From contig QEYB01000150.1 in assembly GCA_017562135.1 (NCBI GenBank), positions 1 to 64,000 on the forward strand: a stretch of 64,000 nucleotides of DNA, written 5' to 3'. The notes below the pieces were generated by a model, which was not told the DNA's origin, did not search any database, and worked only from the letters and a program-made list of their open reading frames with translations. The first letter of the stretch is position 1; each line of letters opens with the position of its first letter. The DNA comes from Dipylidium caninum. Taxonomy: Eukaryota; Platyhelminthes; Cestoda; Cyclophyllidea; Dipylidiidae. The position numbers and the translations under genes were made by a program. Below are positions 10,989 to 23,740 of this stretch, one piece after another.

Positions 10989-13900
10989 ATGGCTTTGGCA
11001 AGCAATTCTGGAGTTAGCCCATTTCATACATCGGATACAAAACTTGAGGCTTTTGCTGAGCTAATTGCCCAACTGAGTAATTGTTCTGGACATAAAGAAC
11101 GCTCTTCCATTATTTCTTCCTTTATAAGAAACGGAACTGACAGTATGTCATATTTTTTTTCTACCTTGTTACAGGCTCATTGCATCGCGAATCGAAATTG
11201 ATGCTAAAACTTCTTTTGCCAAAAACTACTAACAGAAGGTTCAATATACAAGACAAACAATTGGTTAACTATTTCTCCGAAATTTTTCGTGCGAACAGGG
11301 ATGATATGATGTTGGATCTAGAGAATGTAAATCTTATTTTGCTTAACGAGTATCTTCTCAGGGGGATATCGCCGCGACTCTCGTTAAGTTTTTTATGAAA
11401 AGTAGTGCTGTTAAACCATTAAGCTCGGATGTAGTTACATTGAAGGAGGTACCTGATTTTCTGAAACGCTTTTATTACATTCTTTTTGGTCACCTACTTT
11501 TTCTTTGCAAAGGTTGACGGTTGGCTGGATGCCTTGTCTAACGCCAATGGAGACAAGGAACGATCGGATTTGTTGAGAAAGTATACGGGATTTCTGACGC
11601 CTCAGAACTTCAAATTATTCATCCGTCTCATCAAAAAAGATTTGCGTGTCAATGCGGGTGCTAAACAAATGTTCGTTATTATGATATGTGTTAATATACT
11701 TTTTTTGCTATTTATTAATAGACTCTTTCTGATATTCAGTCTTGACGCACTACACCCTCAAGCCTATTCTGCGTTCCAAGCTTCTCACGATCTTGGAGCC
11801 GTGGTGGAGATGGTGCGAAATTCATCGACCATTTCTAAACAACGACTTGGACCGAGTAATATTTCAATATCAATTAAATTAATGACTCCAATACAGCCAA
11901 TGCTTGCTGAGCCGGGACGTTCTGTTGATGACGTAATTGCCAAGGCTTCCAGGTCAGGCGGTCTGTGGGCAGAAATTAAATACGACGGTGAACGCGTCCA
12001 AGTGCACAAAAAAGGGAATAAATTTATGTACTTTTCTCGGAGTCTGAAACCGGTTCAGCCAAACAAGGTTTGTCTAGCAGTTTAGCAAATCGCTTTGTTT
12101 AATGCTGTAGGAATGTAAGATTATAATTTGACAGTAAGAGTAGACTGCCAAAATTTAACCTACCACGCATGCTAGCGAATTCCTTCGTGTATTTGGTAAT
12201 GCATGTAGTTTGACTCCTACTCCTTCACTAAACCTATTTCGTCAAGGTAAGGTGGGATGTTCGGTAGGTAAACATATTTTTTCTTTGCTTGAGCACTTGA
12301 GCGTTCCGTCGGTTTATTAAATCATTTTCTTGCAATATCAAATTTTAAAGGAAATATGATGTAAATTTGGTTTTACTCATACTGGGTGCCTTTTTTGTAT
12401 CTACGCACTAGTTCGTACTGCATTCGTTTTTTTCCTTGAATACCTCCTCTGCGGGTGTAATTCATACGGTGTTATTTGTTAGATTTGAAGAAGCAGACAA
12501 TTTGTTTGAACATAACAAGGTGCATATCACTTCCCATATCTGCTGAATCACTTCATTGAAGTATACAATTAACCTGTGATTCCGTAGCCGTTGTAATGGG
12601 ATACTGTTGTAATTAGTAACGATCTGTAAGACATGACAAAATTTTCTACTGATCCAATAGGTAGACCATTTGAAGTGCTACATACCTCAGGCATTTCCAG
12701 GAGTGGAAGATTTGATTTTGGATGCGGAAATCCTTCTCCTTGACACGAAAACACAGAAGCCTCTACCATTTGGCACTCTCGGTGTCCATAAGGTGTGTTG
12801 TAATGCCACTACTTCGAAGACTGTCACAGTACAATTTATAAAGATCCAAAATTACTTATTTGACAAACTCTGTCTGCAATTTTTAAGAGAACTGCTTTCG
12901 TGGATGCTACAGTATGTCTCTTCGTCTTCGACTGTCTTTATATAAACGGAGGGGACCTCCTTCTTGAGTAAGTCCTATCGATTTCCTAGCATTGCCTGTC
13001 GTCTCATTGCTAATGTTAGCTAAGCAAAGATATTGCGAGGTGGTTCGATGATGGTACCTTATTCTTCTTCAGACCCATGCACATAAGGCGCGAAATCATG
13101 GAGCAAAACATGAAGAGCATTTCCAATAGGGTCCTCTTATCTGAAAAGTACGAGGTCAAGGTTGGTTTTTTCAAGTACATTTCACGTTCTCAAGTATTTC
13201 ACTTGCTTTTCATTCCATATATGGGATATTTTTCGACTATTTCATTTCTGCTACTTGAGAAATCATTTTGCAGATATTATGACTAGTGTTTTCAAGTAAA
13301 TGGACAAATTTGATGTATCACTGGTATGTGCTTTAGACGAAACAAGATTTAAATGCATTGATGGCTCGGGTTTTTGCAGATGGTTTGGAAGGACTTGTCA
13401 TCAAACCGAAAAGCGTAAGTTGACTCTTGAAATAATCTTATTTATTGGTTATACCTACACTCAACGTTTATATTTACACTCGGGGTCCGCACCTCCAAGA
13501 AAGCAAAGGCACAGCTAGCAAAACAGCGATACATTAGAATAGCGAAATTGATGTGTTAGTTTGATCTTTCGGCCGCTTCGAATAATTTGGGTTTTTTAAT
13601 CACATTTCCTGCATGCAGGGTATCTACGAGCCAGGGAAACGCCACTGGATAAAAATTAAGAAAGACTACTTTGGAGAGGGCGCTATGGCTGATTCAGCTG
13701 ATCTTATCGTTTTGGGGGCATATTTGGGCACTGGAAATTTGGGTTAGTTTTATCTTTAAAACATTGTTCTGTAAGTCAAATGATTCTTTGCATGATATCT
13801 CTCGTTTTACTGAACATAGGGGTAATGTGTACCTCTTAATTGGCCGCAAATTTCCTCGGATTTGTTCCTTTAACACCTTAAATAGTTAAGATTAGAGGTC

Positions 13901-16241
13901 TTAGTCACTTATTATTCTCATTGGGTAACTATTACCTTTGTCTAACTTGAAACTTTTTATATTGGATACGTAGGAGGACTGAAATCTGTGTTTCTAATGG
14001 GTGCCTACGATCCTGCAAAGCATAAATTTTGTACTGTCACCAAGGTTGGTAATGGCCTTGACACATCCACTGTTATGGATTTGAATCAGAAGCTGAAAAT
14101 GATTAAAATCTCGAAGGTATATTATGATGGTTTTTTTGAGATCTCCATATGTCCCTTTTACTGAAATTACAGTCGTGTCTCTTCCCCACCTTTTAGGATC
14201 TCTCGAAGGTACCAGATTGGCTGGTTGTCGCTCCTAGTTTAGTGCCGGATTTCATTGTGTCGGATCCCAAGGTGCGTCTTGGGCAAACCAGGTCCTAACA
14301 TTTATCCTATCCTCAATGTTTTAATTTTCTCTCCATTTCCGTGGTCTCATCGAATAATAAAATGTCAGGAAAATCTTCCCTAGTAGTATACTACAAGATC
14401 CCTTCAAGTTCTTTTAGGCAGTCGTAACACTCTTTCTTTATTACAATCAACTCGAAGCTGAGGCGCCTTTTTTTAGAAAGCGCCGATATGGGAGATAACT
14501 GGGGCTGAGTTTTCTCGTTCAAGAGTTCATACCGCGGGTATGAGCGACACACAGGACGGTATTTCGATCCGCTTCCCTCGGATAACTCGCCAGAGACCTG
14601 ACAAGACATGGCTCGAGGCTACGGATGTGCCCCGCCTAGGGATTCTCCTCGCCGCCTCGCGTACTTCCTCTGATTGGAATCAAAGGCTTGAAAAAATATC
14701 GAACACTTCCAAGGAACCAAAACTTAATGGGTCACGTAAACGAGTTCCAGAAGAACTGGGTAATGAGAATACTGAATTGACACCGCCCGCCAAGGTATGT
14801 TTTTATTGCAGCTTTAACGACCACCTTTGGTCGGCGGCGATGTTGTTTAAAAGTATATCGTAGCGATGTCTTTTTCTGAAACATCGGAGATTGCAGAAAG
14901 GCTTAATTCACCTCAGTAAGCTATTGTGGGCGGTAGGATTGGTGTGGACAGATTCAAGATGGTTGCCACATGAATGAACTCGGAAGAATTTGGATGGTCG
15001 AGTCGTCATATGTACATCTCTGTGTGCTGGGTACAAAATCGAGCTCTTCTTGAACCGGGTGACAACTGGGAATAAAAAGTGGATTACCTACGGGGAAGTC
15101 GTAAAGGAAGGGGCCAGCGATGTTTAATAGGAAGGGCATCATATCGCATCATGATGATGTAAGGTTACATGATGTTTTGGGAGAATTTTCACAAAATTGC
15201 AGAACTGACTTGGGGAATATTGTCTCATCCATGGTATTCCTCGGACTTAGCACCTCGAGACCATCACTTGTTTTTCTCCTTCAAAATTTTTTAAGGACAT
15301 AAAGTTAAAAATGAAGATATTAAATAAGCAATGTTTCGATTTTTCGCATCAAAAGATGAAACATTATCTAAAAACGGGATGTACAAAGTTCCTCTCACGC
15401 TGACATGAAGTCCCTATAGTGCGATTTTCGTTTCAAGAACGGACAGAACTTTCCGCTTCTGAAATTGCCTCAGTACGAAGAGGTTACCGCGCAGAAGTTG
15501 GTGAGTTTTTTGCGGAATCCGTAAAGGAATTTGCTTTTTTGGCGATTCAAACGTTCAATGTCCAACCAACGTGGTGGGATTTGATCCGTTCATTGGAGGC
15601 GCTTCTTCACCGGAAAGGCTTGCTTTGTCGTGTAAATTTCGTCGTCTGTAACGTCACCATACATCGTTCTGAAGTGACTTTCGCCCGCCACCAGTCATGA
15701 ACACAATAACGGGGGCGATTGTATTTGAATATTTTGGAGTGATGCTCTTCTGTTCCGGTGAAATTTCCAACTATATGCCTCCAACTATATGCCTCCCATT
15801 GAGTCACGAAATGATGGGTGAAGCCCATTTCTATATTATTCTAAATCATCTTCAGAAACCCCGTTTACGACGAGTCCGGGACTCTAAAGCGTACAACTCT
15901 CCTCGACCGCTTCTTAGGGGTTTTGTGATAACAGCACCCAAGGGCCTGATCGATGATCCCTCATTTGAAACACTCTACCGTCGTCTGATTGGCTGTGGAG
16001 CTGATATCCTGGGAGACGGCCTACCGGCGTCAAATAAAGAGGCAACTCACACCATTGTTTGGCCCGATTCCACTCAGTTATCGCCGCCTTCGGTTGGTTG
16101 ACCACACTCACACATAAATTCAGTAGATGAAATGTATAAAGGCACTTCTTCTAATTACAGAAGAGCTTGATTCCAGTAACAGTCGAGTGGCTGGAGCAGT
16201 CAATAAATGAGGGCAAATTACAACCTTTGTCTGCGACTTAA
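10989..16241 (+). CDS. LIG3: DNA ligase III (ATP-dependent)
   Basis: Seals nicks in base-excision and single-strand-break repair and is the mitochondrial DNA ligase of animals. Exons: 10989-11142, 11175-11326, 11362-11448, 11513-11670, 11740-12067, 12661-12792, 12888-12967, 13073-13160, 13337-13414, 13619-13742, 13974-14116, 14197-14271, 14477-14794, 15856-16092, 16161-16241. All phases join, giving 744 codons before TAA. Order: helical DNA-binding domain (residues about 15-225), nucleotidyltransferase domain with nucleophile Lys264 in EIKYDGERVQVH, motif IV EGLVIKPKS, motif V HWIKIKKDY, OB-fold domain with WEITGAEFS, then a C-terminal BRCT domain (about 655-740) ending VTVEWLEQSINEG; in vertebrates this BRCT binds XRCC1. 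The start is the first in-frame ATG. The PARP-type zinc finger and leader peptide of vertebrate LIG3 are not found. A mariner relic sits in intron 14795-15855. The first two introns are 32 and 35 nt. Confidence 0.93.
14957..15395 (+). mobile_element. Mariner transposase relic in a LIG3 intron
   Basis: Translating the plus strand in shifting frames recovers mariner blocks: WLPHE then a stop, a stretch ending GNKKWITY (the family's TGDEKW block), FNRKGIISHHD (the catalytic HHDNARPH block, here damaged), SHPWYSSDLAPRDHHLF (the HPPYSPDLAPSDYHLF block) and FFASKDETLSKNGMYKVP. The middle of the catalytic domain is deleted, and stops and frameshifts are frequent, so it cannot be active. Terminal inverted repeats were not found. 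It lies in the same orientation as LIG3, inside intron 14795-15855. Confidence 0.8.
15767..15794. repeat. 14-bp tandem duplication
   Basis: The unit CCAACTATATGCCT occurs twice head to tail in the LIG3 intron, about 60 bp before the BRCT exon. It looks like a replication-slippage duplication. Confidence 0.8.
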
Positions 16242-16917
16242 CCTTTTTCTACCTTTGCTTCGGAACGACCTAAACGTTTTCGTCGTCACTTCTCTCCATA
16301 TTCATCTACTTCTTTCTAAATTGGTATTGTTTATCAATACATTCTGAGTAAAGCCCTTTTAAAGTAATTTTATTTGCTCGGTCTGGGTGCATATACCTAA
16401 TTCGTTGTCGGCGTCCCACATCCGCCGGGATAAATGACGGTAACCGCTTGGTACACCGAACACGTAAAAAACATTTCATCTGTCGAGAAAATTGAGTTTG
16501 GTAGATGTGAATTTTAAGTTACCCAGAATTGACCTGCCGTTTCAGCCCCGCCCAGGCTACGTCGACACGGTGCATCCCAGGACAGATTAAACTGAGCATA
16601 TGAAAAAACTCAGCAGTCATTTCCACTTTCAGTGGGTTAATTTAACTCTACCTATCATTCGAATGCTCCCATCCTAAGCCTAAGTCTCTTTCGCCGTAAT
16701 GATGAATAGGTACCGAAGTCAGTCATGAACGCGAGGACAGCAATTGGGTATCTCTCAAAAACAGGTTACGCAAAACATTTTTTGCAATATTTTGCCACTA
16801 GAAAGGCCATTGGCAATGGATATTAGTACCAATATTTCAATAAGTCGGTCCAATATCCATTAGAGAAACATGAGGAGTGGTATAAACTCGTGTATCTACA
16901 TAAAAACAGGGGACGGC
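16242..16917. other. Convergent intergenic region LIG3 / UTP15
   Basis: About 0.68 kb between the 3' ends of two converging genes. It should contain both 3' UTRs. No clear AATAAA was found for either gene and no coding motif was seen. Confidence 0.5.
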
Positions 16918-19900
16918 TCATTCCTTCATCCTCTTTGCAAATGGTTTCAACTCTACCTCCGACGTCGACATTGATAAGGGCCGTTTAGTCCTTCTCGGTG
17001 TCTTTTGAACAGTTTTTTTCCATTCAGCACTGACTACTCCATTCGCGACTTCAGTAACCGCTCCAGAATGTTGATTTTTTATCTCTTCAACCATTGTCGA
17101 TTCCCCAATTGTCCCCAAATCCTTTCTTTCTTTCTGAATTTCTTTCTCTTTCACCTTAACCTGGGGGGATTTTTTTGTATTAAGTGATATTTCCGAAGTC
17201 GAGGGTTGCTGTGTTCTCTTACTAACCGCCTCAATCTCCGCCTCGGATTTTGCTTTCAGCTCCTGCGGTGATTGTTTAAGATACCGACATCCCCGTGCCT
17301 TCCTCAAGTGCGACTTCTGCACCTTTACCTTCATCATTCCCTGTGTGTCACCAGTCACATCTACCGTCTTGAGAGGCGCCGCGACTTCCACTTCCTTGGG
17401 ATAGAGAACGGCCTGCATTTTCGTGGATAGGCGCCGAACACTCAGCAAGTTAAGCCACAGGCGATGAATGAGCAGACGAACTTTAGTGTACTCCTGAATG
17501 GATTCCAGTACCGAAACATCGTAGAGCTCTAAGATAATTCAAATTGTCAATAAGAACCCGTTAGCAGTTGCATGAGTAAACCTAATGCCGTCACAATTAC
17601 CTCGCTTGATTAAAGATAAATTTCAACTCAAAACTATTGCAAGCCTAGTTCATGGTAGACTTGGAATTTCGGGTACAAGGAAGAATCGTCTAGAAGACAC
17701 GGTCATTGGTCTACTGTGGTTTTGACTCGATCAGGACGTTTCCGTCCCAACCTTAAAAATCACGCAGTGGGCACTTAAAAATCACGCAGTGGGCACTTAA
17801 CGCTGTTATTTATTGTCAGTTATATGACCAGATCTCTTACATAAGACTTCAAGAAAGGTAAGAAACATGGCAATTTAGAATCCTACGCAGTTATCTAGAA
17901 CTGTAAATCAAGTGAATCCGAAATCATGCCCCATTAAACAGCACCTGCAAATATTAATATAACCAAGTAAAACTTAACAGAAATTAAGCAACTTTTATGA
18001 ACAAATGGGGGGCATAAAACACTCATAATGTGAGCTAAATTGTTTTTGGCACTCACTGGAAGTGACGCTGAAGAGATGTAAGCACGTGGGAAGTGCTCGC
18101 GAACGCCAGATATTCATCAAAATAAATCGCAAAAGACGGGCTAATTCTTCGGCCGTCTGTCCACTTATTGCGGATGATAGAGTTCCACGTCGGACCAATT
18201 CACGTACTACAGCAATTACCACCGATGGCGCCGCTGCTACCAAAGCTGCAGCTTTGGGCGAGGACTTAGCTTCTGCGCGAGCCCGTACTCGGACCAAAAG
18301 CGCCTCTTTCAAAGCCTGGGAGTGCTGAAAGCGTAACAGCTTACGCGTGAGTCGAGAAATCGCCACAGGCTCGCGTTCTCCCTCGCTCCAAACCGTAGAG
18401 GCTTGTGAACGCAAAATTTTTGTATGCTATGGAGAGGAAATACGTTATCATATTTCGATTGTCGCTTTGAGTAAAAATCTAAAAATATGAAAACAAACAA
18501 ACATCATGGATAAGAGGTGCCCTGGAACCTAGAAAGCCCCAATCCTTAGGAGCAATGCGAGTTCCAGTAGTGTTGGACTTTTCGAACCACTCCGCAGCAG
18601 TAAGCGCTTTGTCGCCTCCCTTCAAATTGATACCACGCCATTTTCCAGAAAAACGGGAGACTACCGCTTTGAGGTCTGGGTCGATAACAGCAAAAGGCTC
18701 GTCTGTATTGGCATCGATCTCACCCTGCCTTTTGCTGTTATTCTGTTGCACTATTTCGGATGGGGTGGTGAAAGAGAAGGTACGAACAAGACCACTTTCA
18801 GTCCCGACCACGACATGGCTCAAATTTGGCTACAAGAGAAGTCAAGACCAGCAATTACCGCGTTAATTAGGCGCCAAAGTAAAGTCTTACGAAAGCACCG
18901 AGCGCAGTACAAGGGGATACGAGCCGTTCTTGGTGGAACACCTCGAAGGTATTGAGACTTGTGATGCGAAGAAGTTTGTCCATTCCCACGGAGAGGAGAA
19001 TCGGGTCCTGATTTATGTAAGGGCAATGAACAACCGCAAGATCGGTGATAAGTTTGTAATGCATATAGCCCCCAGGATGAGTCGATATATCAGGTGCCTC
19101 CAGGTTTCTCTGAATGAACGGTTTTCCAGTTGAAATATCCCAAGTGTAGACGTACTGACCTGCGGCAGACACAACAATAGTGTCATCGCAGGCAAGGCGT
19201 AGTACAGAGGGAGTTGAGGGCAGGGTAAATTTATGAGCTGGTTTAGGCTAAAAAAGGTATTTGTCGAATAATCAAATATTAATTGTCTACCTGTCTTAAA
19301 TCATATAGAGCAATAGAGCCGTTAAAGTCACCGGCACAGAAAAGGTTGGAGTTGGTTTTACCGACGTCCATGCAACTAGGAGATTCGTTATCGTGACCGA
19401 CACGAAATTTGGAGTGCAATTCTCCAAGTGGAACGTCCCATACTTTGACGAAACTATCCTTACCAAGGGTGATAGCTTTTGGGCCATCGCATGTGAAATT
19501 TGCATGGAGGATATCACTACAAAGCATATAGAGCTGACAGAAGAGTACCCCTCGTGGCCCTGAAATTTGCGAAGGTGGTATTTATTGCGATCGGTGGTGC
19601 AGAAACGTAAGATCCCACCCTCCTCTCCACCGACAAGTAACTTCGCATCATAGCGAAAATTACAGCAAGTGACGGACTTGGAGAACCCTGCGATTCTTCT
19701 ATGTTTAGTGTTGTTTGTGGCTTTGTATATTAACACCTATTTATACCATGTAAAAAGCATAGAAACTGACTGATTTGCCTTTGGGAATCGCATATTTATA
19801 TGGTAGCTTGTGGTTAACCGCCACACACATGACGCGCTTCTCGGTAAAGAAACGCCCGTTTTTCTAAAAACATTCGACAGGATCTGGCTGGATAAGATAC

Positions 19901-19975
19901 CTTAAATGAATCCCAAACACTTTCGTCATATTTTTTGGTTTCATATTCAGCCACAACCCCGGCACGTGGTATCAT
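16918..19975 (-). CDS. UTP15: UTP15-like small-subunit processome WD40 protein
   Basis: Component of the t-UTP/UtpA part of the small-subunit processome, needed in the nucleolus for pre-rRNA transcription and 18S processing. Minus-strand exons: 19975-19901, 19863-19771, 19736-19549, 19516-19291, 19247-18891, 18829-18503, 18426-18057, 17528-16918; phases join to 748 codons. The N-terminus matches UTP15 (VWDSFK, then a WD40 domain over about residues 30-380 with LLVGGEEGGILRF and DSFVKVWDV). The C-terminal UTP15 domain begins near residue 440 (LTRKLLRFQHSQALKEALL, then VRELVRRGTLSSAISG) and continues to LLIHRLWLNLL. After it comes a Lys/Glu/Ser-rich tail of roughly 160-190 residues ending in basic clusters (TPRRTKRP, AKRMKE) that could be nuclear or nucleolar signals; human UTP15 (about 518 residues) has no such tail. 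Introns are 37, 34, 32, 43, 61, 76 and 528 nt from 5' to 3'. A pyrimidine-AG acceptor ends one base before the ATG. Head-to-head with MTG1. Confidence 0.9.
17753..17796. repeat. 22-bp perfect tandem duplication
   Basis: Two identical 22-bp units beginning TTAAAAATCACGCAG, head to tail inside the last UTP15 intron (17529-18056). Likely a slippage duplication. Confidence 0.85.
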
Positions 19976-21178
19976 ACTGCACAGCAAAAACTGATCTAAC
20001 GATGGAAAGCGTGGTTGAACAGGTTAAGTAGCGCAAAAAGTATTAGCAACATTATGTATCCGTATATGGGATTTAGTTTAAACTTGCGCCTGTAAAATGA
20101 AATTAATCTGAAGCACAAAAAGGGAATTTTTCATGCCAGTACCTGTTCGAAAGTTTGTGGGCTTTAATACGTGACTGGGATATCTTTTTAGGTCAGTCCT
20201 CTTTTTAATGATGCACAAAACGCACAGACTTACAGCATCCATTAGACTCCGACATTTTTTACTATGCTCCGCAAACTGTGGCACATAGAGTAGGGATGAA
20301 GGGACGGACGGCAATTGGTGTGCGTATTCAATTACACACAACAATTTTATTCCATCACTATTTAAAGGCCTAACCTTCACCACTGCTTTGGATATGAGAC
20401 AGGTAATTAAGCTCGCCGCTATAGAAATTGGTTACGGAACTCGCGAAACCGGGACAGGAATGCATTAGCTTCATTACGCAATAGATATTCATACCTGATA
20501 TCGCAATGATAACAATTTATCGTGGGCAAATTCTTCTATAAAAACTGCGTCATGATACTTTGAGATTTCAATCGACATAAACATCGCTTATTCTATCACA
20601 CCTATTTGTGTGTTTTAGCTGACAATAGGAAAAACTTGGAGATATACACGTTTTCGTAGTCGTGTGAGCCTTCTTACCTGTTCTTAGAAAATTTGATGTC
20701 AGGTTTACGCATATGCATTATAGAGTGCCAAATAAATGGCCTGCATTTGTGGCCGCGCCTATAATTTTAGAGAAGTGATTACAACTACCCCATGATGTGC
20801 TCTTTAAAATGCCTGTTTTCATAATGCTACCGTTATTGTAGTTGAAAGAGAATGGGTGAAAACTGGATTAGCATACTAAGAACAATCCGTGACCCTTGAT
20901 ATTTTTCGCTCGTTCAATGGAAATAATGGGAACGCTTATAAACAGCCACATTCCAAACAGCCCGATTAAATATTACGAAGAGATGATAACCTTTTATTTA
21001 CGCAAAAAATGTTTATAATTGACAATGTTATAAACCTTCTATTGCCAGTTATAAGCCAAAATATTTAGATTGCTGCGATTGAATATGATGTCGCTTTATA
21101 TTTAAAAATACGACACATTTCGCAATCGCGGACTTTTAGTACACCTAAACTACGGTAACTCATTTGAGGGGACTCTAC
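19976..21178. other. Divergent intergenic region UTP15 / MTG1
   Basis: About 1.2 kb between two genes transcribed away from each other, and so expected to hold both promoters. The short open frames here lack family motifs. No TATA or GC box is distinctive. Confidence 0.5.
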
Positions 21179-23657
21179 ATGCCTTGGCCTGCTGGGGCGG
21201 CGACTTCCCGCCATGCTAAACAGTTATTCATCCCCTTTCTTAATCGCCGTGGCGCGTTACTCGCAACGTCGTCAACGTCTAATTATGTTCGCCGCATTCC
21301 TCCCAGTTCAATAAACTGGTATCCTGGTCATATGCAAAAAGGTCTGAAAGATATACATTCACGTTTGCATGAAATTGATGTAATTATTGAAATTCATGAT
21401 GCCCGTGTTCCATTAACCGGCAGGTGTCAGTTTATAAAAGATGCCGGTCAAGTAAGTATGTAACATTGTGCAATTATACATGTAAAGCATGTAATCATAT
21501 TAGATTTAAGAATATTTTCGGACTTACAGACTGCTCTTTAAGTTTTGTGCCTTTACCAAACTGGCTTTATATTATTAGATCCGCCCCCACATCTTGATTT
21601 TGAATAAGATCGACCTCTCTGAGATACCTAGTAATATCGACATGTATCGAAAGCTCGTTTTGGGGGACACTAATGTTGGTACGTTTTGCCAACCACCTGC
21701 AAATATTTTTTTCACTAACTTGAAATGTCCGGAACGACAAAAACACCTCCTTCGTAAAATTCTTGTGAGGTAATATGCGTATTTCACACCATGCTATTTG
21801 ACTGGCCCAAGTGTCAAGTCTCTTTCTGGGTTTTGTAGTATGGCTCAGTTAGCACCTCCTTGGCGATATTCGAGAGCCTCCTCGGACCTCCAAGAATTCT
21901 CTAGTGACGACAAAAAAGACCCTTTTTTCCCCAGGCAACGTACCATCAATGCTATTGTTGTTGGTCTCCCCAACTGCGGGAAGAGCACTCTTATCAATGC
22001 ACTTCGATGCTTCACTCCATGTTTGGAAAGTCAAAAAAGTGGGGCGGCTGTCGAAGTAGGCAAAGACGCGGGGCGTACGCGCAACATTGGAGGTCCCGTG
22101 ATAATCGCGCGAGACTTTCCCGTGCTGTCATCAAACGGTGCAACCCGCGAGCTGTGCACTATACGCCTAATCGATACACCTGGAATTTTAGAGCCAAAAG
22201 CTCAAACTCTCTGTGGTCAGCTCAGTTTGGCTGTCTGTGGGGCGGTAAATTGGAATTCTGTGGACAAAAGTAAATCATTCCCGTTTTTTCATACTATATC
22301 CTCATACATAGGTCAGTGGGTTTGAGATGCTGCCCAAATTTTCGTAGACTGCAATGGTTATGGTACCCTAATTTTTCAATGCTGTGTTTTACCTTGGAAC
22401 AGCCATTATTCGTCGTTTTTTGTTGCACACACAGTATTTTTATTGTAGTATTTCAGTAGAGAGTTCTAGCCGTTTGAAGTAACTTTGAGTTATTTTTTTC
22501 TGTGGTTATTAATTACATTTACATGGGTTTTACTTTGGCAAAACTTCTGCGCTTTTTGTGTTTGTTTCTTCATTAACTTCGTTATTCAAAAGTATTTCAT
22601 AGAGACCGTTTTTCGTTTAATTTTGACGCTCCTTTTATTTATGGTTAGGTGCTTGGAATTTTAACGCTGTTAAATTTGAATCAACTCCCCAATCAATTTT
22701 TTTGGCGTATATTCGAAAACTGAGTGATTTACTATAATGCTACTACCTCCGTATTCATCCTTATATCATCTCTTCCGGGATTCCGCTTTATTTTACTTGT
22801 GGCTCTTTTCACCTCATCCGAAGTAAACAGCGCGTTCGGTGTTCTTTTTGGTTTGCCTCTTTCGTATACTAAAAATATTCATTGCATGATTGACCTATTA
22901 GTGGGGGGCATGAGTACAATCAAAGATTACGCCTTTTTCTCTTTTGATTTATTGTGTAAACGTGTTCAGTTCATACTCGTCTCGAAACCATTACATTATA
23001 CCTTTTTGGTTGGTAAGATAAGTGTGTCGCTCTAAGTAGATAAATTACTTATATCTTATCTTTATTGGCATATCTATTTAACGTCGCAGATAATATAAAG
23101 TGGAAGTCTGTGATTTCCCCCTCGAGACTATTTTTATTTTATTTTCTTTGAAATAAAAGTGAGCTCATCAGCTTTAAATGTTCCACTGACCAACTGCCAC
23201 CAATCTGGAATCTGAAACTTGAATAGCTTCCTTGGCTTTTCAATTAAAAACTTACCGGAATTAGGGCATTGTATTTATAGTTGTTTTAGCTGATTACCTC
23301 CTCTTCTGTCTGAATGCACGCTGCAATTATCAATATGTGCATACCTTTGGGCTGCCCTCACCAACTAATCGACTGGACGAGTTGTTGGCTTGGATAGCCG
23401 CGCGGCGTCGATTATTTCAGCCGTTATGTCGTCATGACCGTCGCTACGTTGAAGAGGACGTAGGGGAGAATCTTGGATTGATGTCCACACAGGCACCTGA
23501 TTTTGAGGCTGCAGCTACTCATCTGTTGAGATCTTTCAATGAAGGTGCCTTGGGTCGAATCACCCTTCTTCCACATATCGATGAAGCACGCGCTGAAACA
23601 TGGTTTGTCTCCTCCACATCTATTGACTCTTCCAAATTGCGCAAAAAGAAAAAATAA
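21179..23657 (+). CDS. MTG1: Mitochondrial ribosome-associated GTPase 1 (YlqF/RbgA type)
   Basis: Circularly permuted GTPase that acts in late assembly of the mitochondrial large ribosomal subunit on the matrix side of the inner membrane. Exons 21179-21451, 21579-21769, 21839-22269 and 23290-23657 join in phase to 420 codons. The N-terminus is basic and low in acidic residues, as for a mitochondrial leader. The conserved NWYPGHMQKGL follows, then the permuted order typical of the family: G4 NKID (residues 100-103), G1 GLPNCGKS (197-204), G2 region GRTRNIGG, G3 DTPG (267-270), then DYLLFCLN and the helical C-terminus. The first ATG of the open frame was chosen; a TTG lies 15 bases upstream. 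About 45 residues between G4 and G1 are not conserved. The stop codon is embedded in an AATAAA (23653-23658), and the SMIM15-like gene starts 83 bp downstream. Intron 22270-23289 is T-rich with no recognised content. Confidence 0.92.
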
Positions 23658-23658
23658 A
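23653..23658 (+). terminator. AATAAA overlapping the MTG1 stop codon
   Basis: The canonical poly(A) signal hexamer contains the TAA stop of MTG1. If used, cleavage would fall in the 83-bp gap before the next gene, as in trans-spliced operons. Confidence 0.5.
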
Positions 23659-23718
23659 GATCTTCTTCTTAATGACGTCTTCTGATTCATGGATCACAGT
23701 GATTTGGGAGAGTAATTG

Positions 23719-23740
23719 TCTTGGCCTTCTCCAGATAGCT
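23719..23740 (+). promoter_or_regulatory. Candidate spliced-leader trans-splice acceptor for SMIM15
   Basis: A pyrimidine-rich run ending CCTTCTCCAG (AG at 23733-23734) lies six bases before the SMIM15 start codon, and no partner donor is evident in the 83-bp gap. This is the expected form of a trans-splice site for a downstream operon gene. Confidence 0.5.
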
